A stretch of 64,000 nt of DNA. Origin: Oceaniovalibus guishaninsula JLT2003 (lineage in GTDB: Bacteria; Pseudomonadota; Alphaproteobacteria; Rhodobacterales; Rhodobacteraceae). Both the position numbers and the translations under genes were made by a program. Each line of letters opens with the position of its first letter. Positions within the stretch are counted from its first letter, which is position 1. Location: contig NZ_AMGO01000011.1 in assembly GCF_000299575.1 (NCBI RefSeq), positions 122,883-186,882 on the forward strand. The letters run 5' to 3'. Shown here piece by piece: positions 18,589 to 27,801 of this stretch. The notes beneath the pieces were generated by a model. That model did no database searches, was not told the DNA's origin, and was given only the letters and a program-made list of their open reading frames with translations.

Positions 18589-19348
18589 GCGCGACGCGCG
18601 CGGCGTGGCGACGGTGACGCTGGCGCGGCCCGAAAAGCGCAACGCCCTGTCGGCGGCGATGATCGCCGAGCTGCACGCGGCGGCGACCGATCTGGGCGGC
18701 GACGCATCGGTCCGCGCGGTGGTGCTGACGGGGCAGGGCGCGGCCTTTTGCGCGGGGGGCGATCTGGACTGGATGCGCCGGCAGATGGGCGCCGATGCCG
18801 CCACCCGCGCATCCGAGGCCGGGGCGCTGGCCGCGATGCTGGGCGCCTGGGACGCGCTGCGGCGTCCGGTGATCGGGCGCGTGCAGGGCGCGGCGCTGGG
18901 CGGCGGCGTCGGGCTGGCCTGCATTTGCGACGTGGCGGTGGCGTCGGACGAGGCGACCTTCGGGCTGACCGAGGTGCGGCTGGGGCTGATCCCGGCGACG
19001 ATCGGCCCCTATGTCGTGGCGCGGATGGGGCTGGCGCGGGCGCGCGAGGTGTTCTTTTCAGGCCGGACCTTCGGGGCGGACGAGGCGGTGCGGCTGGGGA
19101 TCGTCGCGCGCGCAGTGCCGGCGGCGGATCTGGACGCGGTGGTCGAGGCCGAGGTCGCGCCCTATCTGAAGGCCGCGCCGGGGGCCGTCGCCGCGGCCAA
19201 GACGCTGGCGCGGCGGCTGGGCGGGGCCGCGTCGGACGCCGATGTGCGCGCCAGCATCGACGCGCTGGTCGCCGCCTGGGAAGGGGACGAGGCACCGCAA
19301 GGCGTCGCCGCGTTCTTCGACCGCCGCCCGCCGCCCTGGGCCGGGTGA
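18569..19348 (+). CDS. liuC: Methylglutaconyl-CoA hydratase (enoyl-CoA hydratase family)
   Basis: 259 residues of crotonase fold. The first oxyanion-hole segment is GAAFCAGGDLDWMRR; the second is GRVQGAALGGGVGLACICD. The active-site region is FGLTEVRLGLIPATIGPYV, with the catalytic Glu. Position after mccA/mccB and mvaB indicates the missing step: hydration of 3-methylglutaconyl-CoA to HMG-CoA. The D-L-D-W after AGG is also usual for this branch. It is the last gene of the operon. Its family is certain; the specific substrate comes from context. Confidence 0.9.
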   Translation: MDTIAVERDARGVATVTLARPEKRNALSAAMIAELHAAATDLGGDASVRAVVLTGQGAAFCAGGDLDWMRRQMGADAATRASEAGALAAMLGAWDALRRPVIGRVQGAALGGGVGLACICDVAVASDEATFGLTEVRLGLIPATIGPYVVARMGLARAREVFFSGRTFGADEAVRLGIVARAVPAADLDAVVEAEVAPYLKAAPGAVAAAKTLARRLGGAASDADVRASIDALVAAWEGDEAPQGVAAFFDRRPPPWAG

Positions 19349-19357
19349 ACCCGGCCG

Positions 19358-19386
19358 TTGACCCCGGATGCCCAGGGGATTAGACC
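19358..19386 (+). promoter_or_regulatory. Candidate promoter of the nuo operon
   Basis: TTGACC (19358-19363) and TAGACC (19381-19386) are separated by exactly 17 bases, in the 68-base gap between liuC and nuoA. Initiation about seven bases downstream would leave a leader of roughly 25 bases before nuoA. This is by eye only. Confidence 0.45.
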
Positions 19387-19416
19387 CGCCACGATACCCG
19401 ACCCGGAGAGTTGCGC

Positions 19417-19806
19417 ATGGATGTCGCCTTCGTCTCGATCGACGCGATGCTGTCGCGCGATTACCTGCCGATCCTGATCCTGCTGGACATGGCCGTGGCG
19501 CTGGGCGCGATCCTGGTGCTGGCCGCGGTGATCCTGGCCGTCCGCAGCCCCGACCCCGAGAAGGTCAGCGCCTACGAATGCGGGTTCAACGCCTTCGACG
19601 ACGCGCGGATGAAATTCGACGTGCGGTTCTATCTGGTCTCGATCCTGTTCATCATCTTCGATCTGGAAATCGCGTTCCTGTTCCCGTGGGCGGTGTCGTT
19701 CTGGGCGATGACGGATCTGGCGTTCTGGTCGATGATGGTGTTCCTGACCGTGCTGACCATCGGCTTCGCCTATGAATGGAAGAAAGGCGCGCTCGACTGG
19801 GAATAG
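19417..19806 (+). CDS. nuoA: NADH-quinone oxidoreductase subunit A
   Basis: 129 residues with three transmembrane helices. The conserved loop [26 protein letters not shown], with the Cys and acidic residues near the quinone channel entrance, is unmistakable. First subunit gene of complex I; part of the membrane arm close to NuoH. ATG 19417 is chosen over TTG 19411 because GGAGAG lies six bases before it. Confidence 0.96.
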   Translation: MDVAFVSIDAMLSRDYLPILILLDMAVALGAILVLAAVILAVRSPDPEKVSAYECGFNAFDDARMKFDVRFYLVSILFIIFDLEIAFLFPWAVSFWAMTDLAFWSMMVFLTVLTIGFAYEWKKGALDWE

Positions 19807-19906
19807 GCTGCGACCGGGTGGCGCGGCCGCGTTGACCGCACCCTGCGCAACGACTAGCTGAACGTCAAAGTGCCCGTTCGCGGCATTTTCGGAAGGACGA
19901 TATGAC

Positions 19907-20440
19907 ATGACCGTCATGACGGGCACCAACACCGCCGGGTTCGACCGCGAGGTCACGACGCAGGCCCTGAACAAGGACTTGCAGGACAAGGGCTTCATCG
20001 TCACCACGACCGAGGACATCATCAACTGGGCGCGCACCGGGTCGCTGCACTGGATGACGTTCGGTCTGGCCTGCTGCGCGGTCGAGATGATGCATACCTC
20101 GATGCCGCGCTATGACGCCGAACGGTTCGGCGTGGCCCCGCGCGCCAGCCCGCGCCAGTCGGACGTGATGATCGTGGCCGGAACGCTGACCAACAAGATG
20201 GCCCCGGCGCTGCGCAAGGTCTATGACCAGATGCCCGAGCCGCGCTATGTCATCTCGATGGGTTCGTGCGCCAATGGCGGCGGCTATTACCATTACAGCT
20301 ATAGCGTCGTGCGCGGCTGCGACCGGATCGTGCCGGTGGACATCTATGTGCCCGGCTGCCCCCCGACCGCCGAGGCGCTGCTTTACGGAATCATGCAGTT
20401 GCAGCGCAAGATCCGCCGCACCGGCACCATCCGGCGCTAG
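19907..20440 (+). CDS. nuoB: NADH-quinone oxidoreductase subunit B
   Basis: 177 residues. The ligands of the terminal [4Fe-4S] cluster N2 are present: the adjacent Cys56-Cys57 ([11 protein letters not shown]), Cys121 ([10 protein letters not shown]) and Cys151 (YVPGCPP). N2 hands electrons to ubiquinone at the junction with NuoD and NuoH. A 100-base gap precedes it, with GGAAGGAC ahead of ATG 19907. No separate promoter is obvious. Confidence 0.97.
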   Translation: MTVMTGTNTAGFDREVTTQALNKDLQDKGFIVTTTEDIINWARTGSLHWMTFGLACCAVEMMHTSMPRYDAERFGVAPRASPRQSDVMIVAGTLTNKMAPALRKVYDQMPEPRYVISMGSCANGGGYYHYSYSVVRGCDRIVPVDIYVPGCPPTAEALLYGIMQLQRKIRRTGTIRR

Positions 20441-20459
20441 CCGGGGAACAGGAAAGCCC

Positions 20460-21065
20460 ATGACCGCCGCCCTGGAAGAACTCGGCGCCCATATCGCCGC
20501 CCGCCGTCCCGATTGCGTGCTGGGACACGAGATCGCGCGCGGCGAGCTGACCGTGCAGATCGCGCTGTCGTCGCTGGTGTCGATGACCGATTTCCTGAAG
20601 ACCGACCGCACCTGCCGGTTCACCACGCTGATCGACCTGACGGCGGTGGATCATCCCGACCGCGAGACACGGTTCGATCTGGTCTATCACTTCCTGTCGA
20701 TGCACCAGAACCACCGCATCCGGCTGCGCACCGCGATCCGCGAGGACGAGATGGCGCCGTCGATCACCGGCGTCTATCCGGCCGCCAACTGGTTCGAGCG
20801 CGAGGTGTTCGACATGTTCGGCATCCTGTTCACCGGGCATCCCGACCTGCGCCGCATCCTGACCGATTACGGATTCCGCGGCCATCCCTTGCGCAAGGAT
20901 TTCCCGACCACGGGTTATACCGAGGTGCGCTATGACGAGACGGTCAAGCGCGTCGTCTACGAGCCGGTGAAGCTGGTGCAGGAATACCGGCAGTTCGACT
21001 TCATGTCGCCTTGGGAAGGGGCGGAATACGTCCTGCCCGGCGACGAGAAGACGGAGGCGAAGTGA
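20460..21065 (+). CDS. nuoC: NADH-quinone oxidoreductase subunit C
   Basis: 201 residues. The 30-kDa subunit signature is present: [34 protein letters not shown] followed by GHPLRKDFP. It is a peripheral-arm subunit packed against NuoD; here the two are separate genes, unlike the NuoCD fusion of E. coli. ATG 20460 lies 19 bases after nuoB. Confidence 0.96.
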   Translation: MTAALEELGAHIAARRPDCVLGHEIARGELTVQIALSSLVSMTDFLKTDRTCRFTTLIDLTAVDHPDRETRFDLVYHFLSMHQNHRIRLRTAIREDEMAPSITGVYPAANWFEREVFDMFGILFTGHPDLRRILTDYGFRGHPLRKDFPTTGYTEVRYDETVKRVVYEPVKLVQEYRQFDFMSPWEGAEYVLPGDEKTEAK

Positions 21066-21090
21066 TGGCGTTTCGCAGGAGGACGGGGCG

Positions 21091-22329
21091 ATGATGGACG
21101 GCGACATTCGCGGCCATGTCTATGACGACGGATCGCACGACGCGCTGACCGGCGAGCAGCGGATCCGCAACTTCAACATCAATTTCGGGCCGCAGCATCC
21201 CGCCGCCCACGGCGTTCTGCGGCTGGTGCTGGAGCTGGACGGCGAGATCGTCGAACGCTGCGATCCGCATATCGGCCTTCTGCATCGCGGCACCGAGAAG
21301 CTGATGGAAAGCCGCACCTATCTTCAGAACCTGCCCTATCTGGACCGGCTGGATTACGTGGCGCCGATGAACCAGGAACATGCCTGGTGCCTGGCGATCG
21401 AGCGTCTGACCGACACGCCGGTGCCCCGGCGCGGCCAGTTGATCCGGGTGCTCTATTCCGAGATCGGGCGCATCCTGTCGCATCTGCTGAACGTGACCAC
21501 GCAGGCGATGGATGTCGGCGCGCTGACCCCGCCCTTATGGGGGTTCGAGGAGCGCGAGAAGCTGATGATCTTCTACGAACGGGCCTGCGGCGCGCGGCTG
21601 CACGCGGCCTATTTCCGGCCCGGCGGCGTGCATCAGGATCTGCCGCCCGACCTGATCGAGGATATCGACGCCTGGGCGGTCGAGTTTCCCAAAGTGCTGG
21701 ACGATATCGACGGCCTGCTGACCGAAAACCGGATCTTCAAGCAGCGCAACGTCGATATCGGCGTGGTCAGCCCGCAGGAAGCGCAGGATTGGGGTTTTTC
21801 GGGCGTCATGGTGCGCGGCAGCGGCATGGCGTGGGATCTGCGGCGCGCGCAGCCCTATGAATGCTATGACGAGTTCGCGTTCCAGATCCCGGTCGGCCAG
21901 AACGGCGACTGCTTCGACCGCTATCTGGTGCGGATGGCCGAGATGCGCGAATCGACCTCGATCATCCGGCAGGCCTGCGCCAAGCTGCGCGCCGAGCCTG
22001 GCCCGGTGCAGACCAAGGGCAAGATCGCCCCGCCCCGTCGCGGCGACATGAAGACGTCGATGGAAGCGCTGATCCATCACTTCAAGCTTTATACCGAAGG
22101 CTTCCACGTGCCCGAGGGCGAAATCTATGCCGCGGTCGAGGCGCCCAAGGGCGAGTTCGGCGTCTATATCGTCGCCGACGGCACCAACCGCCCCTATCGC
22201 GCCAAGCTGCGCGCGCCGGGCTATCTGCACCTTCAGGCGATGGACCATATCAGCAAGGGTCATCAACTGGCGGATGTCGCGGCGATCATCGGCACGATGG
22301 ATGTCGTGTTCGGCGAGATCGACAGGTGA
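21091..22329 (+). CDS. nuoD: NADH-quinone oxidoreductase subunit D
   Basis: 412 residues. The 49-kDa subunit motifs are clear: [22 protein letters not shown] with the quinone-site His, [20 protein letters not shown], and the C-terminal DVVFGEIDR ending. It forms the quinone cavity with NuoB. A second ATG-like region is not needed; ATG 21091 gives a product slightly extended at the N-terminus ([23 protein letters not shown]). Its TGA overlaps the next ATG by one base. Confidence 0.97.
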   Translation: MMDGDIRGHVYDDGSHDALTGEQRIRNFNINFGPQHPAAHGVLRLVLELDGEIVERCDPHIGLLHRGTEKLMESRTYLQNLPYLDRLDYVAPMNQEHAWCLAIERLTDTPVPRRGQLIRVLYSEIGRILSHLLNVTTQAMDVGALTPPLWGFEEREKLMIFYERACGARLHAAYFRPGGVHQDLPPDLIEDIDAWAVEFPKVLDDIDGLLTENRIFKQRNVDIGVVSPQEAQDWGFSGVMVRGSGMAWDLRRAQPYECYDEFAFQIPVGQNGDCFDRYLVRMAEMRESTSIIRQACAKLRAEPGPVQTKGKIAPPRRGDMKTSMEALIHHFKLYTEGFHVPEGEIYAAVEAPKGEFGVYIVADGTNRPYRAKLRAPGYLHLQAMDHISKGHQLADVAAIIGTMDVVFGEIDR

Positions 22330-22631
22330 TGCGTCGGCGGATCGCCACGGCTGCGCTGCTGGCGCTGGCGCTGCCCTGTGCGGCATGGGCGCAGCAGGGC
22401 GATGACGGGCCGGAATCGGCCAAGGCGCTTGCGGAACGCGGCTTCGTTCCCTTCGGGGTCAGCCCGGCGGGCGGGGCCGTTTTCGGGATGATCGACGGGT
22501 CCGACATCCGGCTTTGCTTCTTCGCGGATGGCGAGGACGGAGGCCAGTGGCGGGGCCAGGTCGAGCGGTTCCGGCATGGCGGCGGCGGATCGGTGCCGAC
22601 GATCGGCCTCGTCTGCATACCAACACAGTAG
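22329..22631 (+). CDS. Small exported protein between nuoD and nuoE
   Basis: 100 residues, starting at ATG 22329, which shares one base with the nuoD stop (TGATG). A clear Sec signal peptide ([21 protein letters not shown]) predicts cleavage after Ala-Gln or Trp-Ala. The mature part is Gly-rich with two cysteines (LCFF near the middle, LVCIP near the end). I do not recognise the family. Coupling to nuoD and a seven-base gap to nuoE indicate co-expression with complex I. A periplasmic location excludes a role in the cytoplasmic arm. Confidence 0.7.
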   Translation: MRRRIATAALLALALPCAAWAQQGDDGPESAKALAERGFVPFGVSPAGGAVFGMIDGSDIRLCFFADGEDGGQWRGQVERFRHGGGGSVPTIGLVCIPTQ

Positions 22632-22638
22632 GATTACG

Positions 22639-23670
22639 ATGCTTCGCCGACTTTACCACGACCAGCCCGCCTCGTTCGCGTTCACGCCCGCCAATCTGGA
22701 CTGGGCGCGCGCGCAGATGACCAAATATCCCGACGGACGGCAGGCCAGCGCCGTGATCCCGCTGCTATGGCGCGCGCAGGAGCAGGAGGGTTGGCTGAGC
22801 CGCCCGGCCATCGAGGAAGTCGGCCGGATGCTGGACATGGCCTATATCCGCGTGCTGGAGGTGGCGACGTTCTATTTCATGTTCCAGCTTCAGCCGGTGG
22901 GCAGCGTGGCGCATGTGCAGATTTGCGGCACGACATCGTGCATGATCTGCGGTGCCGAGGATCTGATCGCCGTCTGCCGCGAGAAGATCGCGCCGAAGGC
23001 CCATCAACTGAGCGCGGACGGCCGTTTCAGCTGGGAAGAGGTCGAGTGTCTGGGCGCCTGCGCCAACGCGCCGATGGCGCAAATCGGCAAGGATTATTAT
23101 GAGGATCTGACCGCCGACAGCCTTGGCGCGCTGCTGGACCGGCTTGCCGCCGGCGAGGTGCCGCGGCCCGGACCGCAGGCAGGGCGGTTCGCGTCCGAGC
23201 CGGCCGAGGGACGCACGTCGCTGACGCAGGGTGATGCGTCCGAGGCGCACAATGCCAGCGTGGCGCTGGCGATCGCGCTAGGAGACACGATCCGCCGGAT
23301 CGACGGGACCGAGACGCCGCTGCGCACGCCCTGGCAGAAGGCCGACGCACATGCGCAGCCGGCGCGACAGAACGACGATCTGCTGGGGCCGCGCGGCATG
23401 ACCGGCCCAACGCCGGGGCCGAAACCCGGCAAGGACGAGCCGGTGGACGATACCGGCACGACCGTTCAGGAGGCCGACGCCGAGGATGTCGCCCGCCCCG
23501 CCGAGGGCGACCCGGCGCCCGGTGGCAGCCAGCCCGCACCCGGCACCGGCCCGAGGCCCACGGACGGCCACGCTCCGGCCGGAAGTGCCGATGGCGACAG
23601 CCCGCCGCCGGGCGAGGGACGCGAGGGCGCCCGCCCCGGCCCGTCGCCGCTGAACCGGACCGACGATTGA
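22639..23670 (+). CDS. nuoE: NADH-quinone oxidoreductase subunit E, with long disordered C-terminal extension
   Basis: 343 residues. Residues 1-180 are the standard 24-kDa subunit, with [2Fe-2S] cluster N1a ligands Cys96, Cys101 (CGTTSC), Cys137 and Cys141 (CLGAC). The remaining roughly 160 residues are a low-complexity tail rich in Pro, Gly, Asp and Glu (for example [12 protein letters not shown] and [18 protein letters not shown]). No known fold is seen. As far as I know, homologues in Paracoccus and Rhodobacter are around 240 residues. The tail is in the same frame and has the GC-rich wobble pattern of coding sequence, so it looks real. Confidence 0.94.
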   Translation: MLRRLYHDQPASFAFTPANLDWARAQMTKYPDGRQASAVIPLLWRAQEQEGWLSRPAIEEVGRMLDMAYIRVLEVATFYFMFQLQPVGSVAHVQICGTTSCMICGAEDLIAVCREKIAPKAHQLSADGRFSWEEVECLGACANAPMAQIGKDYYEDLTADSLGALLDRLAAGEVPRPGPQAGRFASEPAEGRTSLTQGDASEAHNASVALAIALGDTIRRIDGTETPLRTPWQKADAHAQPARQNDDLLGPRGMTGPTPGPKPGKDEPVDDTGTTVQEADAEDVARPAEGDPAPGGSQPAPGTGPRPTDGHAPAGSADGDSPPPGEGREGARPGPSPLNRTDD

Positions 23671-23751
23671 GCGTTCGGGTCGCGGCGGGGCAGACAGGGG
23701 CTGCGTGACCCGCTAGCGTCGGGATGGACGCAAACAGCGGGAGTGCGCGAG

Positions 23752-24822
23752 ATGGCCGGACTGAAGCGGGAGACGACGACCTTCGTGGCGGTGGTGGCGG
23801 GTGCCGCGGGGGTATTCACCCTGCTTGCTCTGCTCATCGTCGGGTTCGAATTTCTGAGTGCGCTACTGATGGCCCTGATCGTCGGCGGCGTCGCGGCGGC
23901 GGTGCTGGTTCTGGGATACCCCGACGATCTTGCCCGGTGGAGCGGAAGCGACGCAAAAGCCCCCGAGGCCGGAGACGCGCCCGCTGCCGTGACCGGGGCG
24001 GATGCCGGCGGAATGGCGATGAACGACCCCGTGGTCACACCGTCGCAGAGTTCGGACCGGGTGGAGCGTAGCGGCACCGCCGATGAAGCGCCCGCTGCCG
24101 TTGGCGCGTCCGAGGTAGAGGCCCGGCCCGGCATGCCGGACGACGATCCGCGCGATGCGGCGGTGGCGCATCCGGGGGCGGAAGGGACGGCATCGGTCGA
24201 GGCGGACGACGCGCCGGGGGATCTGGATGCGCCGATGCCGCTCGAGGGCGATGCGGAAGGCGTGTCCGAAGCCGAAGCGCGGCCCGATGGCAATGCGGAA
24301 CCGGCGGAACGAAGCGCCGAGGGCACGTCCGAGGCCCAGGCGCGGCAGGAGAAGGCCAGCGACGATCCGGCCGATGCGGCCGTGGCGCATCCGGGGGCGG
24401 ACGGGGCGGCATCGGTCGAGGCGGACGACGCGCCAGGGGATCTGGACGCCCCCTTGACGCCCGAACCGGGGGCCGGAGGCGCGTCGGAGGTCGAAGCGCG
24501 GCCCGAGGGTGACGACGGGGCGGTGCCGGGGATCGAGCCGTCGCGGCTGGATGCGGCGCGAGACGGGGCCGGGGACGACTTGCAGCGCATTCGGGGCTTC
24601 GGGCCGAAGCTGGCCGAGATGCTGAACGATCTGGGGTTCTATCACTTCGATCAGATCGCCGGCTGGACACCGGCGGAAGTGGCTTGGGTGGACGACCGTC
24701 TTGAGGGGTTCAAGGGCCGTGTCCTGCGCGACGACTGGATCGGGCAGGCCCGCGCGCTGGCACAGGGCGACGGACCGGATGCGGCGTCCGGCGAAGGGCG
24801 GGACGATGCGCGCGACGACTGA
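23752..24822 (+). CDS. Membrane protein with acidic repeat region and C-terminal helix-hairpin-helix domain
   Basis: 356 residues. Two N-terminal transmembrane helices (residues about 10-52) are followed by a roughly 200-residue acidic, Ala/Glu/Asp-rich low-complexity region with internal repeats (DAAVAHPGA...DAPGDLDAP twice; SExEARP several times). A C-terminal HhH-like domain begins at DDLQRIRGFGPKLAEMLNDLG and ends near residue 345. This domain is the one annotated as flap-endonuclease-like H3TH in Rhodobacterales nuo operons. No nuclease residues are visible; it may be a protein- or nucleic-acid-binding module. ATG 23752 is preferred over GTG 23743 because GGGAG is eight bases upstream. 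Confidence 0.8.
   Translation: MAGLKRETTTFVAVVAGAAGVFTLLALLIVGFEFLSALLMALIVGGVAAAVLVLGYPDDLARWSGSDAKAPEAGDAPAAVTGADAGGMAMNDPVVTPSQSSDRVERSGTADEAPAAVGASEVEARPGMPDDDPRDAAVAHPGAEGTASVEADDAPGDLDAPMPLEGDAEGVSEAEARPDGNAEPAERSAEGTSEAQARQEKASDDPADAAVAHPGADGAASVEADDAPGDLDAPLTPEPGAGGASEVEARPEGDDGAVPGIEPSRLDAARDGAGDDLQRIRGFGPKLAEMLNDLGFYHFDQIAGWTPAEVAWVDDRLEGFKGRVLRDDWIGQARALAQGDGPDAASGEGRDDARDD
24142..24452 (+). repeat. Two near-identical 92-bp direct repeats within a coding sequence
   Basis: Copies at about 24142-24233 and 24361-24452 start GACGATCCG and share most bases, including GCATCCGGGGGCGGA and GCATCGGTCGAGGCGGACGA. The offset is 219 bases, exactly 73 codons, so both are read in the same frame. 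They look like a recent internal duplication and could expand or contract by recombination. Confidence 0.8.
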
Positions 24823-24837
24823 CCGGGGCGCGATCCC

Positions 24838-25056
24838 GTGAACGATGATCTGGCGCAGGCGCGGCGGGCGCGGACCATCGGCTTTGTCATGGCGGGCACG
24901 ATCGTCGCATGGTTCGGTCTGCAATTTCTGGCCGCGCGGCTGAACTGGCCGGTGCGGCTGATGGGGCTGATCGACCTTGTCGTTCTGGCGGTGTTCGTCT
25001 GGGGGCTGATCGGGACATGGCAGCTTTGGCGCGCGCGGCGGGACCGCGACGAATAG
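24838..25056 (+). CDS. DUF5337 small membrane protein of the nuo operon
   Basis: 72 residues from GTG 24838, 15 bases after the preceding gene. Two transmembrane helices (residues about 14-33 and 41-62) end in a charged tail RARRDRDE. The sequence matches my recollection of DUF5337, a family found inside complex I operons of Rhodobacterales. A role in assembly or stability of the membrane arm is plausible but unproven. Confidence 0.75.
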   Translation: MNDDLAQARRARTIGFVMAGTIVAWFGLQFLAARLNWPVRLMGLIDLVVLAVFVWGLIGTWQLWRARRDRDE

Positions 25057-25145
25057 CGCCGCGGACGGCCCGGACCCGTGACACCGATGCCGCATTGTGC
25101 CAATGACGGCGCAGACGGCCCAGCCCGCAGCCCGAGGATAGGACG

Positions 25146-26435
25146 ATGCTGAAAGACAGCGACCGGATTTTCACCAACCTGTACGGCATGTACGACCGCA
25201 GCCTGGCTGGCGCCAAGGCGCGCGGCGCCTGGGACGGCACGGCGGACCTGATCGGCAAGGGTCGCGACTGGATCGTGCAGGAGATGAAGGACAGCGGCCT
25301 GCGCGGCCGGGGCGGCGCGGGCTTTCCGACCGGGCTGAAATGGTCGTTCATGCCCAAGGAAAGCGACGGACGCCCGGCCTATCTGGTGGTCAATGCCGAC
25401 GAGTCGGAGCCGGGCACCTGCAAGGATCGCGAGATCATGCGCCACGATCCGCATACGCTGATCGAGGGCTGTCTGATCGCGTCCTTCGCGATGAACGCGC
25501 ATGTCTGCTATATCTATATCCGCGGCGAATATATCCGCGAGCGCGAGGCGCTTCAGGCGGCCATCGACGCCGCCTATGACGACGGCCTGCTGGGACCGAA
25601 CGCCGCCGGATCGGGCTGGGACTTCGACCTTTACGTCGCCCACGGCGCGGGCGCCTATATCTGCGGCGAGGAGACCGCGCTGCTGGAATCGCTGGAAGGC
25701 AAGAAGGGCATGCCGCGCATGAAGCCGCCCTTTCCGGCGGGCGCGGGCCTTTACGGCTGTCCGACCACGGTGAACAACGTCGAGAGCATCGCGGTGGTGC
25801 CGACGATCCTGCGGCGCGGGGCGTCGTGGTTCGCGGGGTTCGGGCGGCCCAACAATGCGGGCACCAAGCTGTTCGCGATTTCGGGGCATGTGAACCGGCC
25901 CTGCGTCGTCGAGGAGGAGATGTCGATCACCTTCCGCGAACTGATCGACCGCCATTGCGGCGGCATCCGCGGGGGGTGGGACAACCTCAAGGCCGTGATC
26001 CCCGGCGGGTCGTCGGTGCCGCTGCTGCCCGGACGCATCATGCAGGACGAAGCCATCATGGATTTCGACTGGCTGCGCGAGCAGAAGTCCGGTCTGGGAA
26101 CGGCGGCCGTGATCGTGATGGACCAGAGCACCGATGTCATCAAGGCGATCTGGCGGCTGGCCGCGTTCTACAAGCATGAATCCTGCGGCCAGTGCACGCC
26201 CTGCCGCGAAGGGACCGGCTGGATGATGCGGGTGATGGAGCGTCTGGTGAAGGGCGACGCCGAGCCGGCCGAGATCGACATGCTGCTGGACGTGACCAAG
26301 CAGGTCGAGGGGCACACGATCTGCGCCCTGGGGGATGCCGCCGCCTGGCCGATCCAGGGGCTGATCCGGCATTTCCGTCACGAGATCGAGGATCGCATCG
26401 CCCACAAGCGCGGCGGCCGCATCGCGGCGGAGTAA
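25146..26435 (+). CDS. nuoF: NADH-quinone oxidoreductase subunit F
   Basis: 429 residues. The NADH-binding glycine-rich motif is [16 protein letters not shown]; the FMN region includes [18 protein letters not shown] and [17 protein letters not shown]. Cluster N3 ligands are C-x2-C-x2-C in [12 protein letters not shown] plus a later Cys in HTICALGDA. This subunit takes hydride from NADH. The N-terminal [19 protein letters not shown] start matches alphaproteobacterial homologues. Confidence 0.97.
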   Translation: MLKDSDRIFTNLYGMYDRSLAGAKARGAWDGTADLIGKGRDWIVQEMKDSGLRGRGGAGFPTGLKWSFMPKESDGRPAYLVVNADESEPGTCKDREIMRHDPHTLIEGCLIASFAMNAHVCYIYIRGEYIREREALQAAIDAAYDDGLLGPNAAGSGWDFDLYVAHGAGAYICGEETALLESLEGKKGMPRMKPPFPAGAGLYGCPTTVNNVESIAVVPTILRRGASWFAGFGRPNNAGTKLFAISGHVNRPCVVEEEMSITFRELIDRHCGGIRGGWDNLKAVIPGGSSVPLLPGRIMQDEAIMDFDWLREQKSGLGTAAVIVMDQSTDVIKAIWRLAAFYKHESCGQCTPCREGTGWMMRVMERLVKGDAEPAEIDMLLDVTKQVEGHTICALGDAAAWPIQGLIRHFRHEIEDRIAHKRGGRIAAE

Positions 26436-26506
26436 GGGCTGCCGCAGCGCCGTGCTTGCGCCGGTGGCGGCCGTCTGTAGATTGCGCGCATCGAGGGGGT
26501 GACGGC

Positions 26507-26851
26507 ATGCGGACCATCGTTCTGATCGGCCTTGTCGCGGCTTTGGGCTTGCCGGGCTGCGACCTGCTGCCGACGGTTAACCGCCGCGCGGTGCCCGAAG
26601 CGCCCTTGCCCTATACCGCGCGCATCTCGACCGAGCGGGGATCGCCGGACTTTCTGGTGTCGGTGCGGGCGGGGAACGCGCCGCTGCCGGCGTTCCGGGA
26701 ATCCGCGCGATACGAAGGCACGCGCTATTGTCTGGACAGGTTCGGCACGTCGGACATCGACTGGCGGATGAACCCGGCCAGCGGGGATTGGGCAGTTGTG
26801 CGCGACCGGGCGGGAAACGCTGTCGTCGGCGGGGCGTGTTCGGGCCGCTGA
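26507..26851 (+). CDS. Putative lipoprotein in the nuo operon
   Basis: 114 residues. A short signal ending in a lipobox (LGLPGC, lipidated Cys at about residue 18) indicates membrane anchoring on the periplasmic side. The mature part has a conserved-looking YEGTRYCLDRFGTSDIDW and a terminal Cys. The YCL...FG pattern recalls the protein at 27338-27673, suggesting the two may be distant paralogues. Family not recognised. It sits between nuoF and nuoG with no terminator seen. Confidence 0.7.
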   Translation: MRTIVLIGLVAALGLPGCDLLPTVNRRAVPEAPLPYTARISTERGSPDFLVSVRAGNAPLPAFRESARYEGTRYCLDRFGTSDIDWRMNPASGDWAVVRDRAGNAVVGGACSGR

Positions 26852-26934
26852 CGCGCTGTCGCGATCTTGACTTGAAGCGCCGCGCGGCCCGCCCTTAAGT
26901 TGAGCGCGCCGCCAATCCGATACTGGAGAGACCG

Positions 26935-27336
26935 ATGCGACTGCGTTTCCTGCTGCCCCTGATCCTGATGGCGTCCAGCGGATCCGTCGCCGCGCAGGGC
27001 GCGCTGGAGCGGGATCCGATCGTCCGCGCGGGGTTCTATGCCATCGGGCTGGCCGACGAGGTGCGGCGCAACTGCCCGCAGATCTCGCCCCGGCTGGTCA
27101 GGGCCTACAGCTATCTGAAATCGCTGGAATCGTATGCGCGCAATGCGGGGTATTCCGAAGCCGAGATTCAGGCGCTGACGAAGAACAAGGATGCCAAGAA
27201 CGCCCTGCGCGCCGAGATCCGCGCCGACCTGGCCAGCCGCGGGGCGACGCCCGGCAACGCGTCCGGCTATTGCGCCGTCGGGCGGCAGGAGATAGCGCGC
27301 GGCACCGAAGCGGGAAAACTGTTGCAGGAGAACTGA
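26935..27336 (+). CDS. DUF5333 exported protein of the nuo operon
   Basis: 133 residues. It has a clear signal peptide (MRLRFLLPLILMASSGSVAAQG). The mature domain is helical, with two Cys (NCPQISPR, GYCAVG) and the LVRAYSYLKSLESYARNAGYSEAEI segment that I associate with DUF5333, a family specific to Rhodobacterales complex I operons. Function unknown. Only one base separates it from the following gene, so these two exported proteins are likely made together. Confidence 0.8.
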   Translation: MRLRFLLPLILMASSGSVAAQGALERDPIVRAGFYAIGLADEVRRNCPQISPRLVRAYSYLKSLESYARNAGYSEAEIQALTKNKDAKNALRAEIRADLASRGATPGNASGYCAVGRQEIARGTEAGKLLQEN

Positions 27337-27337
27337 C

Positions 27338-27673
27338 ATGCTGCGCGCGATGACGACCGCCCTGATCCTGGCGCTGCCGCTGCCGGCCGTGGCCCAAAGC
27401 TTCGATCTGCCCGAGCGGAGCGCGGCGCCGCAGGGCCGGATCATCCTGCCGATCCCGCCCGAGATCCTGTTCGCGCCGTTGCCGGGCCGGTCCTTCGACA
27501 TGTGGGTGACGAATCGTCTCAGCTACGAGGCGGCGCAGCGCGTGGCGGCACCGCAGGCCGCCGCCTATTGCCTGCGGACCTTCGGCATCCGCTTCGCGCG
27601 TGTCGACGAGGTCGCGCGCTATTCCGACGCGTTTCTGGATCGCTGGGGCTTCAAGGGCTATTGCGAAGGCTGA
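27338..27673 (+). CDS. Small exported protein upstream of nuoG
   Basis: 111 residues with a signal peptide cleaved near VAQS. The mature part ends in two cysteines ([17 protein letters not shown]) that could form a disulfide. [16 protein letters not shown] resembles YCLDRFGTSDIDW of the lipoprotein at 26507, so the two may share a fold. Family not recognised. It starts one base after the DUF5333 gene. Confidence 0.7.
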   Translation: MLRAMTTALILALPLPAVAQSFDLPERSAAPQGRIILPIPPEILFAPLPGRSFDMWVTNRLSYEAAQRVAAPQAAAYCLRTFGIRFARVDEVARYSDAFLDRWGFKGYCEG

Positions 27674-27801
27674 CGTCGCGCGACAAAAGCACGCCGGGGC
27701 GAACGGGACGGTTCACCTTGGCGGCGATAGGCGCTAGGGACGGCACCAGGCGCGGGGCATCCGGGGTCGCACCCCTTCGCGCGAATGACGGAGAGAGCGG
27801 C

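Noticed and set aside
24142..24452. CRISPR-like or mobile repeat
   Set aside because: Only two copies, in frame (219-base offset) inside an acidic protein region; an internal duplication explains it.
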